A DNA stretch of 64,000 nt from Paraburkholderia unamae (lineage in GTDB: Bacteria > Pseudomonadota > Gammaproteobacteria > Burkholderiales > Burkholderiaceae), in assembly GCF_003268775.1 (NCBI RefSeq), contig NZ_QLSU01000005.1, positions 62,001-126,000 on the forward strand. Direction: 5' to 3'. Below are positions 25,781 to 34,449 of this stretch, piece by piece. Below the pieces are notes generated by a model, which was not told the DNA's origin, searched no databases, and saw nothing but the letters and a program-made list of their open reading frames with translations. The position numbers and the translations under genes were made by a program. Numbering within the stretch: the stretch's first letter is position 1; every line of letters starts with the position of its first letter.

Positions 25781-26534
25781 GATTGACCCCGGGCCACGGC
25801 ATGGCGAGCGAAGCTGCATCCGGCTGGGGCAGCACCGCGTCCTGCAACGGCAATGTAATGACAAGTGGTTGAGCGGGCGGCGGCCCGCGGCGCTTGAAGA
25901 TATCGACGGAGAGCGCGGCGAGCTGCATCCATTGCCGCCGGTTCAGCGTCGCGTCGGCGGGCGGCGGCACCGGCGAGCAGGTCATGCGCAGCGGCGCCGG
26001 CGACGACTGGTTGCGAGCGGCGAGCGGCCGCACGAGAAACGCGAGCGCCTGCGAATCCTGGGCGGCAACCTGCAAGCGGCGCAACGCGTCGGCGCGCGCC
26101 TTCGCCTGCCAGAGCAGCACGGCGCCGATGCCCTCCTGCTTGAGCGCCTGCTCGGCCACCCAGGCGGCTTCGTCCTCGGCCGCGCGCACCCAGATCACAC
26201 GTTCGAGCGCGAGCCCCCACGCCTTGAGCGCGCAGGCGTACGGACGCCACGGCGGCGCGACGAGCAGCACGTGCCGCCCGGCTTGCGCGGTGAGCGCGCG
26301 CAGCGCCGGCGCGACAAGCCGCATCTCGCCCACGCCGCCCTGCTCCACGAGCAGCTCGGTCAGGCTGCCCGCGGGCCAGCCGGCGCCGGGAAGCTGGGCG
26401 TCGAGCGGCGCGTGGCCGCTCGGCACCGCGCGCTCGCTGGCGTGGGCAAGCTGGTCGCCCTGCCACACGCGGCTTTGCAGCCGGGGGGGCAAGTGCGCGG
26501 CGAGCTGCGCAGTGATCTGGAGGGCTGCTGCCAT
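25680..26534 (-). CDS. imuA: ImuA, SOS mutasome accessory protein
   Basis: A 284-aa RecA/SulA-like ImuA protein, first gene of the imuA-imuB-dnaE2 cassette. Readable landmarks are LQSRVWQGDQLAH near the start, PGAGWPAGSLTELLVEQGGVGEMRLVAPALRAL (a degenerate P-loop region), WVRAAEDEAAWVAEQALKQEG, and the C-terminal ASLAMPWPGVNHAVDRRHLA. ATG 26534 is taken because the LexA box lies 85-100 bp upstream and the family starts about here; the frame is open to 26618. It overlaps imuB by about 100 bp. Expression should be DNA-damage induced. Confidence 0.87.
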   Translation of the reverse strand: MAAALQITAQLAAHLPPRLQSRVWQGDQLAHASERAVPSGHAPLDAQLPGAGWPAGSLTELLVEQGGVGEMRLVAPALRALTAQAGRHVLLVAPPWRPYACALKAWGLALERVIWVRAAEDEAAWVAEQALKQEGIGAVLLWQAKARADALRRLQVAAQDSQALAFLVRPLAARNQSSPAPLRMTCSPVPPPADATLNRRQWMQLAALSVDIFKRRGPPPAQPLVITLPLQDAVLPQPDAASLAMPWPGVNHAVDRRHLAAVAAGGRQTADAAGGINVVPIGSV

Positions 26535-26618
26535 GTCGTGGCCTGGTTGATGGGAACGCTCCGCCCTGCCCGGCAAGCAAATGGGGCATCGGCAGGAAGG
26601 AGGTCGATTCGCCTCCAC

Positions 26619-26634
26619 CTGTATATTTATACAG
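26619..26634 (-). promoter_or_regulatory. LexA (SOS) box upstream of imuA
   Basis: The sequence CTGTATATTTATACAG is a perfect CTGT-N8-ACAG SOS operator with an AT-rich centre. It lies 85 bp upstream of the imuA start. LexA binding here would keep the imu cassette off until DNA damage. Confidence 0.92.
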
Positions 26635-26774
26635 TATTTTATGGGATTAGAGGAAGGCGGGAAATGGGGGAAGGGTCATTTTGCGATCCATTGCAGATCA
26701 CGCAGACGGGCGAGTCGCGCACACGCTGAGGGTGCGCCGACGTATCTCGCCCGCCGTTTCCCGCCTGTCCAGGA

Positions 26775-28397
26775 TCAGGACACGTGCGCCGACGTTAGAT
26801 TGAGCGCCACCGCCTGCGCCACTTCGATGCCGTCGATGGCCGCCGAATAGATGCCGCCGGCATACCCGGCGCCTTCGCCGGCCGGATACAGGCCTTCGAC
26901 GTTCACGCTCTGGTAATCGTCCTTGCGACGAATGCGCAGCGGTGACGACGTGCGCGTCTCGACACCCGTGAGCACCGCATCGTGCATCGCGAAGCCCGCG
27001 ATCTTCTTGTCGATCTGGGGAAGGGCTTCACGGATGGCTTCGATCACGTAGTCGGGCAGCGCCGTGCTGAGATCGGTGGGGTGCACGCCCGGCTTGTACG
27101 ACGGCACCACGGAGCCCAGCGATGTCGACGGCCGGCCGGCAATGAAATCACCGACCAGTTGACCCGGTGCCTGGTAATTGCCGCCGCCGAGTTCGAACGC
27201 CCGCTCTTCCCACTTGCGCTGGAATGCGATGCCCGCCAGCGGACCGCCCGGATAGTCATCCGGCGTGATGCCGACCACGATGCCCGCATTCGCGTTGCGC
27301 TCGGCACGCGAATACTGGCTCATGCCATTGGTGACCACGCGGCCGGGTTCGGAGGTCGCGGCGACCACCGTGCCGCCCGGGCACATGCAGAAGCTGTAGA
27401 CCGCCCGTCCGTTATTGGCGTGATGGACCACCTTGTAGTCGGCCGCGCCGAGTTCCTTGTGGCCCGCAAACTTGCCGAAGCGGCTGCGGTCGATCAGTCC
27501 CTGCGGATGTTCGATGCGAAAGCCCAGCGAAAACGGCTTGGCTTCCATGAACACGCCGCGATCGTGCAGCATCTGGAAAGTGTCGCGGGCGCTATGGCCG
27601 ACCGCCAGAACGACGTGGTCGCAGCGCAGCGTTTCACCGTTCGAGAGCGTGAGCGAGCGCACCTTGCCCTGATCGATTTCGATGTCTTCGACCCGGGTTT
27701 CGAAGCGCACTTCGCCGCCCAGTTCGTGAATGGTGGCACGCATTTTTTCCACCATGCTGACGAGGCGGAACGTGCCGATGTGCGGCCGGCTCAGATACAG
27801 GATGTCTTCCGGTGCGCCCGCCTTGACGAATTCCTCGAGCACCTTGCGGCCATAGTGGTGCGGATCCTTGATCTGGCTGTACAGCTTGCCGTCCGAGAAC
27901 GTCCCGGCCCCGCCCTCGCCGAACTGGACGTTGGATTCCGGGTTGAGCACGGACTTGCGCCACAGCCCAAAGGTGTCCTTGGTGCGCTCGCGCACGGCTT
28001 TGCCGCGTTCGAGGATGATGGGGCGGAACCCCATCTGCGCGAGGATCAGCCCCGCGAACAGACCGCACGGCCCCATGCCGATCACCACCGGACGCGGGTG
28101 CGTCGCGTGCTCGGGCGCCTTCGCGACGAAGCGGTACGTCATGTCAGGCGTCACCCCGCAATGCGGCTTGCCTGCGATCCGCTTGAGCACGGCTGCCTCG
28201 TCCTTGACTTCGACGTCGACGATATAGGTCAGCTTGATGTCCGAACGCTTGCGCGCATCGTGCGCACGGCGGAAGACGGTGTAACGGACGAGTCCGTCCG
28301 CCGCTACGCCGAGGTCCGCGAGGCGCTCGCGAACCGCGGCATCAAGATCGCTTTCGGAGTGGTCGAGAGGGAGTTTGACTTCGGATAAACGTAACAT
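26775..28397 (-). CDS. NAD(P)/FAD-dependent dehydrogenase of the COG2509 type
   Basis: A 540-aa flavoprotein oxidoreductase. After an N-terminal 100-residue cap domain (MLRLSEVKLPLDH...), the Rossmann dinucleotide motif is PVVIGMGPCGLFAGLILAQMG (GxGxxG, about 103-123), followed by ILERG. A second flavin-contacting part is HVVLAVGHSARDTF, and the C-terminal FAD motif is GLYPAGEGAGYAGGIYSAAIDGI. Conserved CMCPGG and the length fit the uncharacterised FAD-dependent dehydrogenases found in most proteobacteria. Substrate unknown. It stands alone, 209 bp from tRNA-Pro on its upstream side. Confidence 0.88.
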   Translation of the reverse strand: MLRLSEVKLPLDHSESDLDAAVRERLADLGVAADGLVRYTVFRRAHDARKRSDIKLTYIVDVEVKDEAAVLKRIAGKPHCGVTPDMTYRFVAKAPEHATHPRPVVIGMGPCGLFAGLILAQMGFRPIILERGKAVRERTKDTFGLWRKSVLNPESNVQFGEGGAGTFSDGKLYSQIKDPHHYGRKVLEEFVKAGAPEDILYLSRPHIGTFRLVSMVEKMRATIHELGGEVRFETRVEDIEIDQGKVRSLTLSNGETLRCDHVVLAVGHSARDTFQMLHDRGVFMEAKPFSLGFRIEHPQGLIDRSRFGKFAGHKELGAADYKVVHHANNGRAVYSFCMCPGGTVVAATSEPGRVVTNGMSQYSRAERNANAGIVVGITPDDYPGGPLAGIAFQRKWEERAFELGGGNYQAPGQLVGDFIAGRPSTSLGSVVPSYKPGVHPTDLSTALPDYVIEAIREALPQIDKKIAGFAMHDAVLTGVETRTSSPLRIRRKDDYQSVNVEGLYPAGEGAGYAGGIYSAAIDGIEVAQAVALNLTSAHVS

Positions 28398-28555
28398 GGC
28401 TGCCAGGGTGCGATCGCCACGGGAATCGTGGCCGATCCGTATTTTATAAGCTCGACGGCCCGCACCGACGGCTCCACGCAGTGACGGCCCGCAATCTGTC
28501 GTAAGCCCAGTGGCGGCACGCTATCCGGTGGTCAATGTTGGGGGTCAAGCAAAGC

Positions 28556-28600
28556 AGGCGAAAAAGAAAAGGGGTTACAGGCCAATGGCGTGTAACCCCT
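28556..28600 (-). terminator. Rho-independent terminator of tRNA-Pro
   Basis: The stem GGGGTTACA/TGTAACCCC (28571-28579 and 28591-28599) with an 11-base loop is followed on the minus strand by a T-rich run (AAAAAGAAAA on +). It lies 9 bp downstream of the tRNA. Confidence 0.87.
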
Positions 28601-28608
28601 TGATTCCG

Positions 28609-28685
28609 TGGTCGGAGCGATAGGATTCGAACCTACGACCCTCTGATCCCAAATCAGATGCGCTACCAGGCTGCGCTACGCTCCG
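28609..28685 (-). tRNA. tRNA-Pro (anticodon UGG)
   Basis: A 77-nt cloverleaf on the minus strand: acceptor CGGAGCG pairs with CGCTCCG, the D arm has AGCGCAGCCTGGTAGCGCA, the anticodon stem TCTGA/TCAGA encloses loop TTTGGGA (anticodon TGG), and the T arm has GGTTCGAATCC. CCA is encoded at 28609-28611. Confidence 0.96.
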
Positions 28686-28866
28686 ACGAATCAGAGATTG
28701 TATCGGTTCTGCGCCTCCCCCGTCAAATCCAGATTACGCAAATCGATCCCGATCCCGTGTTTCCCATACCTTGCCGCAGGTATCCATGGCGGGCAACATG
28801 GCAAAAAAGGCCGCGCGGCACGCAGCCGGCCGCGCGCGCACCCATTCCCGTGACATAGGAGACGCC

Positions 28867-29331
28867 ATGCATCTCATTCTCTGGCGCCACGCCGAAGCCG
28901 AAGACGTGGCGGCGAGCGACCTCGCCCGCCAGCTCACCACGCGCGGCCGCAAGCAGGCGCAGAACGTCGCCCGCTGGCTGCGCGCGCGCCTGCCCGACGA
29001 CACGCTGATCCTCGCCAGCCCCGCCGCGCGCACCATCCAGACCGCCGAGGCGCTCACCGACCAGTACCGGGTCGTGCGCGAACTCGCACCGGACGCGAGC
29101 GTCGACCAGGTGCTGAGCGCCGTCGGCTGGCCCGAAGGCCTTGCGTCCACGGTCGTCGTGGTCGGCCACCAGCCCACGCTCGGAGAAGTGGCGGCGCACC
29201 TGCTCTCGGGCGGCGCCGACCCGCGCGGCTGGGCCGTGAAGAAGGCAGGCGTGCTCTGGCTCGCCAGCCGCGAGCGCAACGGCGGCGATCAGGCCGTCCT
29301 GCACGCTGCCATCACGCCCGAGCTCGTCTAA
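28867..29331 (+). CDS. sixA: Phosphohistidine phosphatase SixA
   Basis: A 154-aa histidine-phosphatase-superfamily protein. The N-terminal RHAEAE at residues 7-12 (catalytic His8), then LASPAARTIQTAEAL with the second Arg, and VVVGHQPTLGEV with the second His form the RHG active site. Its length equals that of E. coli SixA, which dephosphorylates histidine phosphotransfer domains. ATG 28867 has AGGAG five bases upstream (28858-28862), which decides against the longer frame from 28771. It is monocistronic or first before olsB. Confidence 0.9.
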   Translation: MHLILWRHAEAEDVAASDLARQLTTRGRKQAQNVARWLRARLPDDTLILASPAARTIQTAEALTDQYRVVRELAPDASVDQVLSAVGWPEGLASTVVVVGHQPTLGEVAAHLLSGGADPRGWAVKKAGVLWLASRERNGGDQAVLHAAITPELV

Positions 29332-29425
29332 CCCCTATCACCTCGTCTAACCCCGTCTAACCTCGCCTGAGCCCCCCCGCCGCCCTCTGCCGGACCGCCC
29401 GCATGCGGCCCGGCGCGACCGCCCG

Positions 29426-29453
29426 CCTTACATGACGTCATTGAATCGTCATT
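29426..29453 (+). promoter_or_regulatory. PHO-box-like repeats upstream of olsB
   Basis: Two perfect copies of CGTCATT (29436-29442 and 29447-29453) are 11 bp apart, preceded at the same spacing by the weaker CTTACAT. Seven-base repeats at 11-bp steps are the PhoB-binding pattern (CTGTCAT-N4-CTGTCAT). It lies about 80 bp before the olsB start. Confidence 0.7.
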
Positions 29454-29529
29454 GCGTTGCCATGTAACCGTAACCGGGTCTTACTACATTGGCCGAAAAA
29501 GTTCCCTTACCTTTCGACCAGGACGCCCC

Positions 29530-30348
29530 ATGCGAGATCTGCCGACGCCCACCCTGCCGTTCGCCTCGACGCTGTTCGAGTCGAATCGGCGTCTGCCGCG
29601 CGCCGAAGAGACGGTCACCCCGCAGCATCGCCTGCAAGTGGCCTGGGCTCGCAGCGACGAGGAACTGCGCGAGGCGCAGCGCCTGCGCTACCGTGTGTTC
29701 GCCGAGGAAATGGGCGCACACCTGAGCGGCCCCGCCGGTCTCGACGTCGATGCCTTCGACGCCTATTGCGACCATCTGCTCGTGCGTGACCTCGACACGC
29801 TCAAGGTCGTCGGCACCTATCGCGTGCTGCCGCCGCACCAGGCCGCGCGTATCGGCCGCCTCTACGCCGAAAGCGAATTCGACGTCTCGCGTCTCGCGCA
29901 TCTGCGCCCGAAAATGGTCGAGGTGGGCCGCTCGTGCGTGCACCCCGACTATCGCAGCGGCTCGGTCATCATGTCGCTGTGGGGCGGTCTGGGCGGCTAC
30001 ATGACGCACAACGGCTACGAAACGATGCTCGGCTGCGCGAGCGTCGCCATGGCCGACGGCGGCCACTATGCGGCAAACCTGTATTGCTCGCTCGGCGCGA
30101 ATGCGCTGACCGCGCCCGAATATCGCGCGTTCCCGCACACCCCGCTGCCCGTCGACGAACTGCGCACCGGCGCCGTCGTCACGCCGCCGCCGCTCATCAA
30201 GGGCTATCTGCGCCTTGGCGCGAAGATCTGCGGCGCGCCCGCCTGGGACCCCGATTTCAATACCGCCGACTTCCTCACGCTCTTCCGTCTCTCGGAGATC
30301 AACGAGCGTTATGCGCGTCACTTCCTCGGCGAGAGCGGCGCACGCTGA
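29530..30348 (+). CDS. olsB: L-ornithine N-alpha-acyltransferase OlsB (ornithine lipid synthesis)
   Basis: A 272-aa GNAT-fold acyltransferase. It would transfer a 3-hydroxyacyl group from acyl-ACP to ornithine, giving lyso-ornithine lipid, a phosphorus-free membrane lipid precursor. Landmarks are LREAQRLRYRVFAEEMGAHL, DAYCDHLLVRD, VGTYRVLPPHQA, VEVGRSCVHPDYRSGSVIMSLWGGL and YLRLGAKICGAPAWDPDFNTADFL, typical of OlsB. The start is ATG 29530; a longer frame to 29452 crosses the PHO-box-like repeats. The adjacent Pho genes and the PHO-like box support induction by phosphate limitation. Confidence 0.88.
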   Translation: MRDLPTPTLPFASTLFESNRRLPRAEETVTPQHRLQVAWARSDEELREAQRLRYRVFAEEMGAHLSGPAGLDVDAFDAYCDHLLVRDLDTLKVVGTYRVLPPHQAARIGRLYAESEFDVSRLAHLRPKMVEVGRSCVHPDYRSGSVIMSLWGGLGGYMTHNGYETMLGCASVAMADGGHYAANLYCSLGANALTAPEYRAFPHTPLPVDELRTGAVVTPPPLIKGYLRLGAKICGAPAWDPDFNTADFLTLFRLSEINERYARHFLGESGAR

Positions 30349-30391
30349 CGTCTGCTGAAATCCGCTGAAGTCTCGTCCGCCGCCCGGCGGA

Positions 30392-30440
30392 CAAAAAAAG
30401 CCCGGCTCTGAACCGCACAGGTCGAGCCGGGCTTTCTTTC
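30392..30440. terminator. Bidirectional terminator between olsB and ppx
   Basis: The stem AGCCCGGCTC/GAGCCGGGCT (30399-30408 and 30424-30433) is flanked by an A run (30393-30399) and a T-rich tail (30433-30439), so it can end both convergent genes. Confidence 0.9.
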
Positions 30441-30473
30441 CTGGCGGGGCACGCATGGCGCGCCCCGCCGCGC

Positions 30474-31985
30474 TTACTCTTCCGTATAAACCACGCGATA
30501 CGGAATGCCGACCTTGCCCCACTCCGCCGCTTCCTGGACCAGGTTGTAATCGGTCAGCGGATTGTTCTGGACCCAGGCGTTCGGCAGCAGCACCTCATAA
30601 CCATTGCCCTCCTGCTCCACCGTGATGTGCGGCAGGCCCACGTCGGCACGCCGGCGGCACAGCAGCGCGGCGAGGCGCAGGCAGAACAGCAGCGGCCATT
30701 CCACGTCGCGCGTTTGCGAGAGCTTGCCGAGCTTGCCCACGTGGCCGAGCACCAGCGCGGCGAGGCGCGCCTGGTCGGTGCGCGAGAAGCCGGGCATGTC
30801 GGCGTTGCTGGCGATGTAGGCCGAATGCTTGTGGTACGCGCTGTGCGAGATCGAGAGCCCGATCTCGTGCAGCGAGGCCGCCCACGCGAGGAACATGCGG
30901 TTTTCTTCGCGGCGCTCCTCGTCTGGCTCCTCGAACTGGTCGTAGAACTTCACCGCCAGCTCGCCGATACGGCCCGCCTGCGCGCGATCCACGCCGTAAC
31001 GGCGCATGAAACCTTCCACCGTGACCGTACGCATGTCTTCGTGCTGCGAGCGGCCCAGCAGGTCGTAGAGCACGCCCAGGCGCAGCGCGCCGTCGGTGGT
31101 GTCCACGTAGTCAATGCCGAGCTCGTCGAACACCGCGATCATGATCGAGAGGCCGCCCGCCAGCACCGGCACGCGGTCGGGCTTGAGCGCGACGAGCTTC
31201 AGGCGGTTCACGTTCTCCGCCTTGATGAGTGCGCGCTTGAGGCGCTCGAGGCCGCCGCGCGAAATGCCGTGCGTCACGCCCGTATCGTTGAAGCCGTTCG
31301 CCTCCACGAGTTCGGCGAGCGCGCGCGCCGTGCCGGAGGAGCCGATCGCCTGGTCCCAGCCGGTCTTGCGGTAGTCGGACGAAATGATCTGGATTTCGCG
31401 CGTGGCCGCGAGTTCGGCCTGACGCATGGTGTACTCGTCGACGTTGCCCGAGGGGAAGAACTGCCGGCTATGGCTCACGCAGCCGATATAAAGGCTTTCC
31501 ATGCGGATCGGCGTGTAGTGCGCGCCGATGATGAACTCGGTCGAGCCGCCGCCGATGTCCACCACGAAGCGCTTGCCGGCGCTCGCCGGCACCGAGTGCG
31601 CGGCGCCCGCGTAAATGAGGCGCGCTTCTTCGCGGCCCGCGATCACTTCGATCGGAAAGCCGAGCGCGGCTTCGGCCTCGGTGAGGAATTCGCGCGCGTT
31701 CTTGGCCACGCGCAGCGTATTGGTCGCGACCGCCCGCACGTGGTCGGGGTGGAAATCGCGCAGCCGCTCGCCGAAGCGCTTGAGCGCGTCCCAGCCGCGC
31801 ACCTGCGAGGCGCGATCGAGCAACTTGTCTTTCGAGAGGCCGGCCGCGAGCCGCACCGGTTCGCGCAGCGCATCCACCGGGTAGATCTGGCTGCCGGCGT
31901 CGGTTTCTTCGACGCGGCCTACGATCAGACGAAAACTGTTCGAACCGAGATCGACGGCGGCAAGCAGTTGGGGATTGGTGACCAT
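30474..31985 (-). CDS. ppx: Exopolyphosphatase Ppx
   Basis: A 503-aa Ppx/GppA phosphatase that removes terminal phosphate from polyphosphate. The ASKHA fold motifs are visible: phosphate-1 LAAVDLGSNSFRLIVGRVE at the N-terminus, FVVDIGGGSTEFI (phosphate-2) and IGSSGTARAL. The C-terminal HD-like domain has FLAWAASLHEIGLSISHSAYHKHSAY. ATG 31985 (MVTNPQLL) is chosen; the frame is open to 32126, but the family starts here. It is divergent from ppk, sharing a 300-bp control region with a PHO-box-like element. Confidence 0.93.
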   Translation of the reverse strand: MVTNPQLLAAVDLGSNSFRLIVGRVEETDAGSQIYPVDALREPVRLAAGLSKDKLLDRASQVRGWDALKRFGERLRDFHPDHVRAVATNTLRVAKNAREFLTEAEAALGFPIEVIAGREEARLIYAGAAHSVPASAGKRFVVDIGGGSTEFIIGAHYTPIRMESLYIGCVSHSRQFFPSGNVDEYTMRQAELAATREIQIISSDYRKTGWDQAIGSSGTARALAELVEANGFNDTGVTHGISRGGLERLKRALIKAENVNRLKLVALKPDRVPVLAGGLSIMIAVFDELGIDYVDTTDGALRLGVLYDLLGRSQHEDMRTVTVEGFMRRYGVDRAQAGRIGELAVKFYDQFEEPDEERREENRMFLAWAASLHEIGLSISHSAYHKHSAYIASNADMPGFSRTDQARLAALVLGHVGKLGKLSQTRDVEWPLLFCLRLAALLCRRRADVGLPHITVEQEGNGYEVLLPNAWVQNNPLTDYNLVQEAAEWGKVGIPYRVVYTEE

Positions 31986-32209
31986 CGAGGGGGCAGGCTC
32001 CATGCGTGCATACAAAGACGACCGTGCGGCCATACGGGCTTGCTGCGCCGCAGCCGCACTGTCCAAATGCGTCATTTTAAGCGTAGCCGACTTCACGATG
32101 TCGCTCCTCGCATTCGCCATGACCATGGGTACTTTTACCCAGCGTGCATGTTCGCAACGCGACTTGTCGATTTCGTGAAAATGCAGCGTAAAATTTATGA
32201 CACACCGAA

Positions 32210-32237
32210 TGTCACAATAAAGTCATATTACTGTGAG
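32210..32237 (+). promoter_or_regulatory. PHO-box-like repeats between ppx and ppk
   Basis: TGTCAC (32210), AGTCAT (32221) and TGTGAG (32232) follow each other at exact 11-bp steps with AT-rich spacers, the geometry of tandem PhoB sites. The element sits 53 bp before the ppk start and could also reach the divergent ppx promoter. Confidence 0.75.
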
Positions 32238-32289
32238 AATTTCCGAGCGTCCGTTCGAATCATTCCCTGACATTCCGTTTTCACTACCA

Positions 32290-34353
32290 ATGTCCATCCG
32301 CTATCCCTTACTTAATCGCGAACTGGGCATTCTGGGATTCAATGAGCGCGTGCTAGCACAGGCGTCCGATCCCGCTGTTCCTTTGCTGGAGCGCCTGCGC
32401 TTCATCTGCATCACCAGCAGCAACCTCGACGAATTCTTCGAAGTCCGCATGGCCGGCCTTCAGGAGCAGATGCGCGACAACCCCGGTGCGCTCTCTCCCG
32501 ACGGCATGTCGCTGCAACACGTGTACGACCTCGTGGTCGAGCGCGCGCAGCGTCTCGTGCATCGTCAGTACCGCATGCTGCACGACACCGTGCTGCCCGC
32601 GCTCGAACAGGAAGGCATCTACTTCCACGGCACCGATGCCTGGAACGAAGCGCAGACCGCCTGGGCGCGCAACTACTTCCTCGACGAACTGCTGCCCGTG
32701 CTCACGCCCATCGGGCTCGACCCCGCGCACCCGTTCCCGCGCGTGCTCAACAAGAGCCTGAACTTCGTGGTCGAACTCGAAGGCAAGGACGCGTTCGGGC
32801 GCCAGGCCGTCATGGGCATCGTACAGGCGCCGCGCGCGCTGCCCCGCCTCGTGCGCATGCCGCAGGAATTGTCGGGCTTCCAGCACGGTTTCGTGCTGCT
32901 CGGCTCGCTGCTCCAGCGTTTCGTGGGCGAGTTGTTCCCGAGCCTCGTGGTGCGCAGTTGCAATCAGTTCCGCATCACGCGCAACAGCGAACTCTTCGTC
33001 GACGAAGACGAAATCACCAACCTGCGCGTGGCGCTCCAGGGCGAACTGCCCGCGCGCCACCTGGGCAACGCGGTGCGCCTCGAAGTGTCGGCGGAAACGC
33101 CCGCGCATCTGGTGCGGCGCCTGCTCGACGAAAGCGGCCTCAATGAAAAGGACTGCTATTTCGTCGATGGCCCCGTGAATCTCGTGCGTCTCATGCAGTT
33201 GCCCGAGATGGTCGATCGCCCCGACCTCAAGTTCGTGCCACATGTGCCCGCCATTCCGCGGCGCATCGCCGCGAACAGCAACATGTTCGACGTGATCGAT
33301 CAGGACGACGTGCTCCTGCATCATCCGTACGAGAGCTTCCAGCCCGTGCTCGAACTGCTGTTGCAGGCCGCGAACGATCCGAACGTGGTGGCGATCAAGC
33401 AGACGATCTACCGCACCGGCACCGACTCGCCGCTCATGGACGCGCTCATGCAGGCCGCGCGCAACGGCAAGGAAGTCACGGTGGTCGTGGAGCTGCTCGC
33501 GCGCTTCGACGAAGAGACCAACATCAACTGGGCCTCGCAGCTCGAAGCCGTGGGCGCGCACGTGGTGTACGGCGTGGTGGGCCACAAGTGCCACGCCAAG
33601 ATGATGCTGATCGTGCGCCGCGTGCCCGTGAACGGCCGCATGGTGCTGCGCCGCTACGTGCACCTGGGCACCGGCAACTACCATCCTCGCACGGCGCGCC
33701 TCTACACCGACTTCGGCCTCATGACCTCGGAGCCGAAGATGTGCGAGGACGTCCACCACGTGTTCCAGCAGTTGACGGGCATCGGCGGCGAGTTGCAGTT
33801 GCACGATCTGTGGCAGTCGCCTTTCACGCTGCACCCCAAGCTCGTCGAGTCGATCCGCGCCGAGGCCGAGGCCGCGCGCGCGGGCAAGAAGGCGCGCATC
33901 GTCGCGAAGATGAACGCGCTGCTCGAACCGACAGTGATCGATGAGTTGTACGAAGCGTCGCAGGCGGGTGTAAAGATCGACCTCATCATTCGCGGCGTGT
34001 GCTCGCTGCAACCGGGCGTGCCGGGGCTCTCCGAGAACATCACGGTGCGCTCGATCGTCGGGCGTTTCCTCGAACATCATCGCATCTACTACTTCTATGC
34101 GGGCGGCAAGGAAGACGTCTATCTGTCGAGCGCCGACTGGATGGACCGCAACCTGTTCCGCCGCGTCGAAGTGGCGTTCCCGATTCACGACCGCCGCCTC
34201 AAGCGCCGCGTGATCGCCGAAGGGCTTTCGACCTTCCTCGGCGACAACCAGGCGGCATGGCTCATGCAGAGCGACGGCCACTATCGCCGCCGCCGCGCGG
34301 GCAAGGCCGTGCGCAATGCGCAGTTGAGTCTGCTGGCGAAGTTCTGCCCGTGA
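32290..34353 (+). CDS. ppk: Polyphosphate kinase 1
   Basis: A 687-aa polyphosphate kinase that builds polyphosphate from ATP. It begins with the Ppk N domain (YPLLNRELGILGFNERVLAQA; FICITSSNLDEFFEVRMAGL). The two PLD-like halves follow: VVAIKQTIYRTGTDSPLMDAL and GHKCHAKMMLIVRR, with His in HAK as the phospho-His position, then YVHLGTGNYHP, LIIRGVCSLQPGVPGLSENITVRSIVGRFLEHHRIYYF and the C-terminal SSADWMDRNLFRRVEVAFPI. Length is normal. It starts at ATG 32290 and is likely PhoB-activated. Confidence 0.96.
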   Translation: MSIRYPLLNRELGILGFNERVLAQASDPAVPLLERLRFICITSSNLDEFFEVRMAGLQEQMRDNPGALSPDGMSLQHVYDLVVERAQRLVHRQYRMLHDTVLPALEQEGIYFHGTDAWNEAQTAWARNYFLDELLPVLTPIGLDPAHPFPRVLNKSLNFVVELEGKDAFGRQAVMGIVQAPRALPRLVRMPQELSGFQHGFVLLGSLLQRFVGELFPSLVVRSCNQFRITRNSELFVDEDEITNLRVALQGELPARHLGNAVRLEVSAETPAHLVRRLLDESGLNEKDCYFVDGPVNLVRLMQLPEMVDRPDLKFVPHVPAIPRRIAANSNMFDVIDQDDVLLHHPYESFQPVLELLLQAANDPNVVAIKQTIYRTGTDSPLMDALMQAARNGKEVTVVVELLARFDEETNINWASQLEAVGAHVVYGVVGHKCHAKMMLIVRRVPVNGRMVLRRYVHLGTGNYHPRTARLYTDFGLMTSEPKMCEDVHHVFQQLTGIGGELQLHDLWQSPFTLHPKLVESIRAEAEAARAGKKARIVAKMNALLEPTVIDELYEASQAGVKIDLIIRGVCSLQPGVPGLSENITVRSIVGRFLEHHRIYYFYAGGKEDVYLSSADWMDRNLFRRVEVAFPIHDRRLKRRVIAEGLSTFLGDNQAAWLMQSDGHYRRRRAGKAVRNAQLSLLAKFCP

Positions 34354-34398
34354 TGACGTAAAAACGGGCCTGGAAACAGGCCCGAAAACGCCGGACAC

Positions 34399-34432
34399 AA
34401 AAAAGCCGCTTCATACGAAGCGGCTTTTTTTA
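34399..34432. terminator. Bidirectional terminator between ppk and phoR
   Basis: AAAAAAGCCGCTTCATACGA leads into AGCGGCTTTTTTT: an 8-bp GC-rich stem with A run before and T run after, serving the convergent ppk and phoR transcripts. Confidence 0.95.
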
Positions 34433-34449
34433 TTGGCTGCGCCGAACGC

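Noticed and set aside
29332..29380. Short repeats of CTCGTCTAACCCC-like words after sixA.
   Set aside because: Too short and degenerate to be called a functional repeat.
32353..34398. A 681-codon minus-strand frame opposite ppk.
   Set aside because: Same pattern of codon-bias shadow; ppk has full homology on the other strand.
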